Origin: Candidatus Gastranaerophilales bacterium
GTDB taxonomy: Bacteria > Cyanobacteriota > Vampirovibrionia > Gastranaerophilales > Gastranaerophilaceae
Direction of reading: 5' to 3'
DNA length: 64,000 nt
NCBI GenBank assembly: GCA_944325875.1
Contig: CALVBU010000009.1
Span: 1 to 64,000 of the forward strand
The position numbers and the translations under genes were made by a program. Position 1 is the first letter of the stretch. Every line of letters starts with the position of its first letter. Shown here piece after piece: positions 1 to 7,081 of this stretch. The notes under the pieces are model-generated. The model saw only the letters and a list, made by a program, of their open reading frames with translations. It did no database searches and was not told the origin of the DNA.

Positions 1-96
1 CTATGTATCGGCATAATGGAATAAAAACTTTAATATTTTACTCTATTTGTGTTACATTTCTTAATAAAATCGAAATATTACCGTGTTGGCAACCAT

Positions 97-1335
97 TTAA
101 TGGAGGATATTTTGTAATTTATTGATTACAAAATCCAATGCGCCTTGTTGTGCTTCGAAAACTCTTTCGCAATCTTTGCATGCTTGATTATAGAATGTTT
201 CGTCATTAAGCAGTTTATGAGCTTCTGAGTAAAATTCTTCAGGGGTTTTAACTACTTTCCCTGCATTTGTTTTTCCTAGTATAGAATAGATATCTTTAAA
301 GTTATGAACATCAGGCCCTGAAATTACCGGCTTGTTGTAAACTGAAGCTTCAAGAGGGTTGTGACCTCCTGTATGGTTAAAGCTTCCGCCAATAAATGCA
401 AAGTTACATATTGAATACATTTTACCAAGTTCACCTAATGTATCAAGAATAATCAAATCTTTTTCTTTAAATGTGTCATTTTCAGAACGTTTGCCATAAT
501 TTATTCCAGATTTTTCGATAATCGGAATTATAGATGGCACTCGATTTGGATGACGTGGAGCCAGAAGTAGTTTTATATCAGAAAATTCTGATTTTAGCCT
601 TTTAAAGGTATTAATAACAATCTCGTCTTCACCTTTATGCGTACTTCCTGCAATAAATATTCTATGTCCATCTTGGCCAATTTGAATATCAGCTTCTTTT
701 TTCTTTACATCAAACTTAAGGTTGCCCATGACTTCTGTCTTTTCAGCAGGCATTCCTATTGAGATGTATTTTTCTTTATCTTCATTACTTTGAGCATAAA
801 CTGCTGTAAAGTTTTTGAAAACTTGTTTAAAAAATGGTGTTGCTATTTTATAAGACTTATATGTAGAATCTGAGATTCTTCCATTTATGATAGCTATAGG
901 GATATTGTTTTTGTGACATTTATATGCAAAATTAGGCCAAAGTTCTGTTTCTGCAATTAGCACAACTTCGGGTTTGATATTTGCTAAGAATTTATCTATG
1001 CAATGTGGAATATCAAATGGAAAATAAGTTATGAAATCAGCTATATTTTCATATTTTTTGTGTGCAATATCCTGTCCTGTTTTAGTTCCTGTGGTTACTA
1101 CAAGTTTGTATTCAGGAAAAGTTTCTTTAATCTTTTTTGCAAGATTTTCCAGCGCGATTACTTCACCGACTGAGACTCCGTGCATCATAATGATTTTTTC
1201 ATTTTTGAATGGAATGTTGATATTTCCAAATTTTTCATTCCAGCCAAATGATTTTTTGTGTAAAACTCTTTCTGCGTAATAAAAAGGCAGTGATGCGTAA
1301 AATATTATTGTGCTTAAAAATCCATATAATTCCAT
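97..1335 (-). CDS. waaA: 3-deoxy-D-manno-octulosonic acid (Kdo) transferase
   Basis: This enzyme transfers Kdo from CMP-Kdo to lipid A precursor at the inner membrane, the first step of LPS core assembly. The N-terminus has a hydrophobic anchor, followed by the family motifs HGVSVGE (the glutamate is the expected catalytic base), AETELWPN and INGRISD. The C-terminal half has the GT-B nucleotide-sugar region (FIGGSFNHTGGHNPLE). The protein is 412 residues, normal for the family. I chose the ATG at 1335 rather than the in-frame GTG at 1350, because a TATAAT box lies exactly six bases upstream of the ATG and overlaps the GTG region. With lpxK in this window it implies a Kdo-lipid A outer membrane. 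Confidence 0.93.
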   Translation of the reverse strand: MELYGFLSTIIFYASLPFYYAERVLHKKSFGWNEKFGNINIPFKNEKIIMMHGVSVGEVIALENLAKKIKETFPEYKLVVTTGTKTGQDIAHKKYENIADFITYFPFDIPHCIDKFLANIKPEVVLIAETELWPNFAYKCHKNNIPIAIINGRISDSTYKSYKIATPFFKQVFKNFTAVYAQSNEDKEKYISIGMPAEKTEVMGNLKFDVKKKEADIQIGQDGHRIFIAGSTHKGEDEIVINTFKRLKSEFSDIKLLLAPRHPNRVPSIIPIIEKSGINYGKRSENDTFKEKDLIILDTLGELGKMYSICNFAFIGGSFNHTGGHNPLEASVYNKPVISGPDVHNFKDIYSILGKTNAGKVVKTPEEFYSEAHKLLNDETFYNQACKDCERVFEAQQGALDFVINKLQNILH

Positions 1336-1341
1336 AAGTTT

Positions 1342-1369
1342 ATTATACACAAAATTAAAATCCGGTAAA
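1342..1369 (-). promoter_or_regulatory. waaA promoter, leaderless layout
   Basis: On the minus strand TTTACC, a 16-base spacer and TATAAT are followed after six bases by the waaA ATG. No Shine-Dalgarno sequence fits between. Transcription would start at or beside the A of ATG. Confidence 0.55.
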
Positions 1370-1395
1370 ATATTTATTATAATGTTATATAATTG

Positions 1396-1424
1396 TTGAC
1401 TTTAGTTATAAAAATTTATAAAAT
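1396..1424 (+). promoter_or_regulatory. folK promoter, leaderless layout
   Basis: TTGACT, a 17-base spacer and TAAAAT are followed after six bases by the folK ATG. This is a near-consensus housekeeping promoter with no room for a ribosome binding site. It is back to back with the waaA promoter. Confidence 0.65.
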
Positions 1425-1430
1425 GTGGGT

Positions 1431-1937
1431 ATGGCTATAGTATATTTAAGTTTAGGGTCTAATAAAGGTGATAGAATCGGCTATGTCCAACAAGCAACAA
1501 GCCTTTTGGGTGCTGCTGAAAATATTAGTCTTATAAGAACTTCTGCTTTTTACGAAACTGAACCTTGGGATATGAATTCCGATACTTGGTTTGTTAATGC
1601 TGTTGTTGAGATAAAAACTTCATTATCTCCTGAAGATTTGCTTGCGGAATGTAAGCGTATTGAACATCAGCTTGGCCGTACTCATTCTGATAAAAAAGAA
1701 TATGAAGATAGAACTATTGATATTGATATTCTTTTTTATAATAAAGATATTATCAATGAAGATAATCTTGTTATTCCGCATAAATTTCTTCATTTACGCG
1801 CATTTGTTCTTGTGCCTATGTTAGAGTTGAATCCTGATTTTATACATCCAGTTTTGCATAAGTCTATTTCTGACTTGCACAGTGATTTAGAAAATCCTGA
1901 AATGGTATTTTTATATGGGACGAGAGTTGAAATCTAA
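1431..1937 (+). CDS. folK: HPPK, folate biosynthesis pyrophosphokinase
   Basis: 6-hydroxymethyl-7,8-dihydropterin pyrophosphokinase transfers pyrophosphate from ATP to the pterin before it is joined to p-aminobenzoate. The family motifs are present: LSLGSNKGDR at the N-terminus, FYETEPW, FVNAVVEI, and the signature RTIDIDILFY with the metal-binding acidic residues. Length is about 168 residues, typical. The ATG at 1431 is preferred over a GTG two codons earlier because it sits seven bases from the -10 box. The 3' end overlaps the next gene by 23 bases, so the two are probably cotranscribed. No other folate gene is visible nearby. Confidence 0.93.
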   Translation: MAIVYLSLGSNKGDRIGYVQQATSLLGAAENISLIRTSAFYETEPWDMNSDTWFVNAVVEIKTSLSPEDLLAECKRIEHQLGRTHSDKKEYEDRTIDIDILFYNKDIINEDNLVIPHKFLHLRAFVLVPMLELNPDFIHPVLHKSISDLHSDLENPEMVFLYGTRVEI

Positions 1938-3081
1938 AGTCGCAATTATTGGTGGGGGCCCTGCTGGGTGCTTTTGTGCTTATTTTCTTCAAAAAGATTT
2001 TGATATTACGGTTTTTGAGGCTAAATCTCCGTTAACGACAATTTTGCCTACTGGTGGTGGTCGTTGTAATCTTGCTCATGCAGAATATGATTTTAGAGAA
2101 TTAGCTTCTAATTATCCTCGCGGAGAAAAATTCTTGTATTCTGTATTTTCAAAATTCGGGACTGCTGATACAATAGATTTTTTTGAAAGTATTGGGGTTG
2201 ATACTTATGTTCAGGATGATTTGAGGGTTTTTCCGCTTTCTAATAGTGCTGTTGATGTTAGAAATAAATTCTTAGAGAGTTTAGAGTGTGTCAAATTTAT
2301 AGAAAAAAGAGTTGACAAAATTGAAGAGGATATAAGCGGTTTTACCATTGTTTGTGGTAGTAATGCATATAAGTTTGATAAAGTTGTAGTTGCTGTAGGC
2401 GGACATTCAGGATTTTCTTTAGTAGAAAATCTTGGGCATAGTATAGTTTCTCCAAGACCTTCTCTTTGCGGGTTAAAAACAAAAGAAGATTTTGTAGAAC
2501 TAAGCGGGGTTAGTTTCAGTTCGGTTAAAGCAAAATGTAAGGGTAAGACTTATCTTGGAGATTTTATGTTTACACATACTGGAGTGACTGGACCTGTTAT
2601 TTATCAAATTTCCTCAATAATGGCAAGAGAAAAATTCCCTTATATTATAAATATAGATTTTCTTGCTGATGGTGATTTTGACTTACAGGGGTTGTTGAAC
2701 GAAAATCCCCATAAAGCTATTAAAAATCTCATCTCAGAATATTTACCAAAGTCTTTTGCTGAATTTATTTTAGGTAATTTGAGTATTAATCCTGATGAAA
2801 AATGCCATAGAATCAATGGCACTTTGAGAGATAAAATTATAGATAAGTTAAGAAACTTTGAACTTACTGCATTAGGTACTCGTCCTGATGGTGAAGTCGT
2901 TACTTCAGGAGGAGTTGACTTGAAAGAAGTAGATTCAAAGACTATGGAATCAAAACTTGTTTCAGGATTATTCTTTTGTGGGGAAGTTCTTGATATTGAC
3001 GGCTTTTGCGGAGGTTTTAATTTGCAAAACTGCTGGTCTACAGGATATGTTGCTGCACAAGGTATTATGCAGTCACAATAG
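1915..3081 (+). CDS. HI0933/YhiN-family FAD-dependent flavoprotein
   Basis: An NAD(P)/FAD-dependent oxidoreductase of the HI0933 (YhiN, BaiN-like) family. The N-terminus has the dinucleotide-binding glycine motif GGGPAG, then the family signature PTGGGRCN. The C-terminus has TSGGVDLKEVD and FFCGEVLDIDGFCGGFNLQ, which close the FAD site. Length (388) is close to the family's 390-410. Substrate and physiological role are not settled for most members; BaiN homologues reduce bile-acid intermediates, but nothing here shows that activity. It overlaps folK by 23 bases and converges on the gene ending at 3065, sharing 17 bases with its 3' end. Confidence 0.88.
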   Translation: MGRELKSKVAIIGGGPAGCFCAYFLQKDFDITVFEAKSPLTTILPTGGGRCNLAHAEYDFRELASNYPRGEKFLYSVFSKFGTADTIDFFESIGVDTYVQDDLRVFPLSNSAVDVRNKFLESLECVKFIEKRVDKIEEDISGFTIVCGSNAYKFDKVVVAVGGHSGFSLVENLGHSIVSPRPSLCGLKTKEDFVELSGVSFSSVKAKCKGKTYLGDFMFTHTGVTGPVIYQISSIMAREKFPYIINIDFLADGDFDLQGLLNENPHKAIKNLISEYLPKSFAEFILGNLSINPDEKCHRINGTLRDKIIDKLRNFELTALGTRPDGEVVTSGGVDLKEVDSKTMESKLVSGLFFCGEVLDIDGFCGGFNLQNCWSTGYVAAQGIMQSQ

Positions 3082-4390
3082 TATTATTAGTTTCGTTTTT
3101 AGCTTTTTCCATTACTTTGTATTCTTTATTGTTTGGAAGTATGTATCTCATTGCGATCATAAGTAACGGAACTCCAACGCCTAGAGCACCTATACATGTT
3201 CCTAAATTTTTGATTACGGAAATTCTTTTTGTTTTGATTACGTTTTTCAAATAGTCGTCAATATTATCTTTTGGCGCTTTTTCGTATAACATGCTGATAT
3301 CATCTTTTAATTTCTTAAATTCATTAATATCAAGGTATGCTCTGGTATCAATTTTAGCATTTGTAATATCATCGTTGCTTTTTATTGTTGCTATAAGTTT
3401 TGATTTTTTACCCATTTTTACTATAAAGTTGTCCGGGTTCTCGTGGATAAATTTATAAATATCAACGTCAGAAGCTGTTTCTGGACATTTTTGAGCGTAA
3501 TCGTCAAGGCTTTGTTTAATTGTACCGAGTCTGAAGGCTTCTTTTAAGTGCGGGCTTTCAATAATTCTTGAATCTAAAGCTATTGGGGTTGGTTGTTTTT
3601 TGTTTAGAGCTTTTTTCTCAAGATAATTTTTAATCATATCACCTGCAAAGTACATAAATGTCCAAGTACCAGCTTCTTTGATTGTATAGTTAATGAATTC
3701 CTGTTTGCTTTCTGAGTTTCTAAGTCTTTCTTCTGTGATAGCTCCATCTAAAAGCATCATATTTTTTGCAGGGTTAAACATAAATTCTTGCAAACCACCG
3801 TTAAATGAAATATCTTTGCCTTTTTGTAATTTTACGTCTTTGAAGGCTGGTTTTAATTCTAATTTTTGTGAAGTTTTATAGTTTGCATTATTGTGTTTGT
3901 TTTTTTCGGCTATTTCTTCTTTTGCTTTTTTTAATCTGTAGTTTTGTCTGTACTTAGTAAGTCCTGTATAGGCTGCAATTGCACCTCCTGTTGCAAAAGC
4001 GAACTTGCCTAATGCAAGATTTTTTACAAGTTTTTCATTTGCTACAGCCTTTTTAATGCTCTCTGCTATTTCTTTTGTCGGAGCTTTCTCTATAGACATT
4101 GCAAGAATTTCTTTATTCTTAAAGTTTCTTACATCGAAATTTGGGTCAATCCCTAAAAGTTTATATGCTGTGAAATTGGTTAGTCCTTTAAAAAATGGAA
4201 TTCCGCCTATCCAGATTGCTTCTGTGCCGAATTCGTCGATAAATCTGTCTTGACTCTCTACATTTTTCCCTGTTACGTATGATCCTGCTGTTAGTCCTAC
4301 ACTGTTTGCTACGTCCTTAACCATAAGGGGTAAAAGTGAGGAATTACTTCCTAATTTTGAATATAAATAGCTTGTTACTGATGATATCAT
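3065..4390 (-). CDS. unrecognised 441-residue protein with membrane-type segments
   Basis: I do not recognise a family. The protein begins in a moderately hydrophobic region (LLPLMVKDVANSVGLTAGSY), has an alanine/glycine-rich segment (FAFATGGAIAAYTG) around residue 150, a lysine-rich stretch, the motif ISFNGG near residue 200, and a convincing C-terminal transmembrane segment (IGALGVGVPLLMIAMRYIL). The ATG at 4390 has GGAG upstream and is preferred to an in-frame GTG 14 codons earlier. Upstream lie a 27-codon ORF and a structured leader RNA, suggesting regulated expression. The ISFNGG motif recurs in other unrecognised proteins of this window. A membrane-linked, lineage-specific protein is my best description. 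Confidence 0.7.
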   Translation of the reverse strand: MISSVTSYLYSKLGSNSSLLPLMVKDVANSVGLTAGSYVTGKNVESQDRFIDEFGTEAIWIGGIPFFKGLTNFTAYKLLGIDPNFDVRNFKNKEILAMSIEKAPTKEIAESIKKAVANEKLVKNLALGKFAFATGGAIAAYTGLTKYRQNYRLKKAKEEIAEKNKHNNANYKTSQKLELKPAFKDVKLQKGKDISFNGGLQEFMFNPAKNMMLLDGAITEERLRNSESKQEFINYTIKEAGTWTFMYFAGDMIKNYLEKKALNKKQPTPIALDSRIIESPHLKEAFRLGTIKQSLDDYAQKCPETASDVDIYKFIHENPDNFIVKMGKKSKLIATIKSNDDITNAKIDTRAYLDINEFKKLKDDISMLYEKAPKDNIDDYLKNVIKTKRISVIKNLGTCIGALGVGVPLLMIAMRYILPNNKEYKVMEKAKNETNNTIVTA

Positions 4391-4444
4391 TTTCTTGTTA
4401 TTTCTCCATAGGAATACTATTGGGTATTCCACTCAATCTGTGTA

Positions 4445-4528
4445 CTACAAGCCCCAGATTAAATTCATTAATTTGACGATTGGGGCATTCGCCTTTATGA
4501 TTGAGTTTCGTCGAAGTTTTTTTGTCAT
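4445..4528 (-). CDS. possible 27-residue basic small protein or leader peptide
   Basis: A short ORF starts at ATG 4528 with AAAGG a few bases upstream. It begins MTKKLRRNS and ends in a hydrophobic patch (IVKLMNLIWGL). It lies between the leader RNA and the 441-residue gene on the same strand. It could be a small amphipathic protein, a leader peptide or chance. Its C-terminal coding region lies inside an imperfect dyad (CCCCA...TGGGG). Confidence 0.3.
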   Translation of the reverse strand: MTKKLRRNSIIKANAPIVKLMNLIWGL

Positions 4529-4613
4529 TATCTAACCTTTCACTTATTTTCTAACGTCCCTGAATAATTAAATTGCTCTTTTAAAGTTTATTTTTTACCT
4601 TTGTTTACAAACT

Positions 4614-4644
4614 AAAAAAGAAGACCTTTTTTTCAAAAGGCCTT
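4614..4644 (-). terminator. intrinsic terminator of the leader RNA
   Basis: On the minus strand AAGGCCTTTT, a four-base loop and AAAAGGTCTT form a 10-bp stem with one G-U pair. A C and six T follow. The T tract is on the minus strand only, which fixes the direction. Confidence 0.6.
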
Positions 4645-4748
4645 GTTTATGATTTTTATTTCTCGACAAAAAGTAAGTGTCTTATTATTTAAACAAGCCC
4701 TTTTATTTTACTTACTATACGTCGGTATTGATAATTCTTAATCATTGC
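4614..4748 (-). ncRNA. candidate attenuator or riboswitch-like leader RNA
   Basis: A minus-strand transcript from the promoter at 4755-4783 would start near 4748. Three structures are visible. Hairpin A pairs 4711-4724 with 4664-4677 (CGAC and AGTAAG helices around a 4x4 internal loop). An antiterminator pairs 4690-4702 (AAGGGCTTGTTTA on the minus strand) with 4637-4649 (TAAACAAGGCCTT), 12 of 13 positions complementary. A terminator hairpin occupies 4614-4644. The antiterminator uses the 5' arm of the terminator, so the two exclude each other. The first antiterminator strand sits in the loop of hairpin A. I match it to no riboswitch family I know. Confidence 0.5.
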
Positions 4749-4754
4749 TCATCT

Positions 4755-4783
4755 ATTATAAACATAAATTGTTCTATTGTAAA
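4755..4783 (-). promoter_or_regulatory. promoter of the leader RNA
   Basis: TTTACA, a 17-base spacer and a perfect TATAAT on the minus strand. It points away from the GT-C gene and towards the structured leader and the 441-residue gene. Confidence 0.6.
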
Positions 4784-4897
4784 GTCTTTTTATTTTATTC
4801 CTTCTTTTGCTTTGATAAAATTTATGAATGTATTATTATTAGAAATGTTTAAATATAATATAGTAGAGAGTAATTAATTTGGGATTGGCGGTATAAA

Positions 4898-7015
4898 GTG
4901 ATTTTGTTTTTAATATCATTATTTTTAATTTTAGGTTTTGCTTTTTGTATTGCAAATGTTTTCGAGTCTAAAAGTTTGGTAAGAAATTATATATATTTTA
5001 TTGTTTCTGCTTTTGCAAATATTATATTTACTTTTGAGCTTCTTTCGATATTCTCAGCAATATCAGAGTTAGGAGTCATTGTTTTAAATTTAGTGTTATT
5101 TGTTTTAAGCTTTGCAATTTGGGCTAGAAGCGGTTTCCCGCTAGTTAAAGTTGATATAAAAGAGTTTTTTAATCGTTTTAAGAATGCTCTTTCGTTAGAT
5201 AATTCGTTATTATTTTTGTTTGCCGGTGTTATATTTGTTTTACTGGTTAGTTTAATTGTTATAATATATGCGCCATCAAATGGTGGAACTGATTTGTTTT
5301 ATCATGTTGTCAGAGCATTATTTTGGGTAGAGAATGGAAATTTAAACCACTTTAATGTTGCAGATGCCAGAATGGTATCATTCCCAATAAATTCTGAGAT
5401 ACTTTATAGTTGGATTTTCTTGTTATTAAAGAAAGATGTTTGTATACGTAGTTTTTCTTTTATATCCTATATGCTTTATATTCTTTCATTATATGGACTA
5501 ATGGGTGAATTTACAGCATCTTTGCGTAGAAAGTTGTGGGTTGTTTTCATCGTTTCTTCTTTTACCGCTGTTATTACATATATTTCTTCTAACGATACTA
5601 CTATAATGGTTTCGGCTCTGATTTTGGCTTCAATATACTTATTATTAGGGGCATTAAAATGTAAGAAAAATTCTATTCTTTTATATATGTCGTCATTAGC
5701 TTTAGCTATATCTGTTGGAGTTAAGACTTCTGCATTATTTGTACTTCCAGCTTTAGTGATTTGGTATTTCGTTCTTGGTTGGAGGTTTAGAGAAAAATCT
5801 TATAGAATAAATTTTTGGAAGTTTAGTTTGTATTTCATTATCAATGTTATTCTGTTTGCTTCATATAATTACGTTCTTAATTTTATAAATTACGGGAGCG
5901 TTATTTCAATACCGTCTTTAACTTATTCTCATCAAAATCAGCTTGGAATAAAAGGTTTTGTGTTTAATTTGCTTAATTATATTATGATGTCTGTTACTTA
6001 TCCTGAGTATGGAAAGTTTATTAATTTATCTTCATTTTTGGGGCATTTGCAGAGCGACTTGTTTAAACTTTTTGGAGGAGGGTTTCTTATTGGAAGATAT
6101 TCTAATTCTTATATAGGCACATACCTTATAGCTGATCGTGTAGGTTTAGGTATAGGCGGGGTAATAGTATTTCTACCTTGTTTATTTATTTCTTTTGCAA
6201 TGTTATTTAGAACATCATTCAATAAATCCTTTTTGCTTAACTCATTTCCTTTATTATTTTTTATCCCTTTTATATTGATGACTTATAGTCTTGCATATAT
6301 GTCTTTTAATATAAGATTTATAGTGACTTTTGCTTTGATTGCAATGCCTGTAATTTATTATTCTTATCATAAAAAATTAACAGTTTATAAATTTATTGTT
6401 GCATTTTTGGCATTTGCTTCTCTTTGGTATGTTCCTATAAATATTACTTATAATAATGTTTTTGATATTTTGAAGTATCTTCGCAGAGGGTATTCTATCA
6501 GTGAGATTCAGGAGTCTTTGTTATGCGGGAATTCGTATTTTGGTAAGAATATATATTGTCAGGTTAGAGATTATGCAGAAAAGCTCCCTAAAAATAACAA
6601 GTTTTTATATTTTTCACAGGAAGGTGAGGGGATATTTTATATAAAATCTTTGCAACTAAAAGGGTATGATGTAGATGTAGATTTGATGGAGAATGTTGAA
6701 AATATTAATTTCGATCAATATGATTATGTGATTACCCTAGAAAATAGGCAGGCTTCTTCTTTATTTGATAGAAGTATAAATTTTGATTCAGATGAATATC
6801 GCCGTCAAGGGCTTAATTGCTTTTATAACGAATATAATGGTAATTTGATATTAGATCCGAATAAGGGTAAACCTACTATTTTATATTGTTATTTGGATGG
6901 TAATTATTTTAATAGCAGGAATTTTAGTTTGTTTGATATTTTAAAATTCTCTGAGAATATTAATGGTATTACTAATCATTATAGTTTTTATGTGTATAAA
7001 AACAACAGAATTTAA
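4898..7015 (+). CDS. GT-C superfamily membrane glycosyltransferase, copy 1
   Basis: A 705-residue multipass membrane protein with about 11-13 hydrophobic segments and a soluble C-terminal domain of roughly 180 residues. After the third or fourth helix comes the GT-C-type catalytic loop: an Asp (TDLFYHVVRALFW) followed by NHFNVADAR and FPINSEILYSW. This pattern is known from lipid-linked sugar transferases that use polyprenyl-phosphate donors. The acceptor is unknown. The next gene is a paralogue. The start is a GTG at 4898 with only weak upstream purines (GGGATTGGCGG). A role in modifying surface glycan or protein is inferred from the fold alone. Confidence 0.7.
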   Translation: MILFLISLFLILGFAFCIANVFESKSLVRNYIYFIVSAFANIIFTFELLSIFSAISELGVIVLNLVLFVLSFAIWARSGFPLVKVDIKEFFNRFKNALSLDNSLLFLFAGVIFVLLVSLIVIIYAPSNGGTDLFYHVVRALFWVENGNLNHFNVADARMVSFPINSEILYSWIFLLLKKDVCIRSFSFISYMLYILSLYGLMGEFTASLRRKLWVVFIVSSFTAVITYISSNDTTIMVSALILASIYLLLGALKCKKNSILLYMSSLALAISVGVKTSALFVLPALVIWYFVLGWRFREKSYRINFWKFSLYFIINVILFASYNYVLNFINYGSVISIPSLTYSHQNQLGIKGFVFNLLNYIMMSVTYPEYGKFINLSSFLGHLQSDLFKLFGGGFLIGRYSNSYIGTYLIADRVGLGIGGVIVFLPCLFISFAMLFRTSFNKSFLLNSFPLLFFIPFILMTYSLAYMSFNIRFIVTFALIAMPVIYYSYHKKLTVYKFIVAFLAFASLWYVPINITYNNVFDILKYLRRGYSISEIQESLLCGNSYFGKNIYCQVRDYAEKLPKNNKFLYFSQEGEGIFYIKSLQLKGYDVDVDLMENVENINFDQYDYVITLENRQASSLFDRSINFDSDEYRRQGLNCFYNEYNGNLILDPNKGKPTILYCYLDGNYFNSRNFSLFDILKFSENINGITNHYSFYVYKNNRI

Positions 7016-7031
7016 TCATGGTTAACATACA

Positions 7032-7060
7032 TTGAACTCTTTGTTTGTATCTGATATATT
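7032..7060 (+). promoter_or_regulatory. promoter of the second GT-C gene
   Basis: TTGAAC, 17 bases, TATATT, in the 66-base gap between the two paralogues. It allows the second gene to be expressed independently of the first. Confidence 0.55.
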
Positions 7061-7081
7061 TTCTACTGAGGAGAGAGGGAT

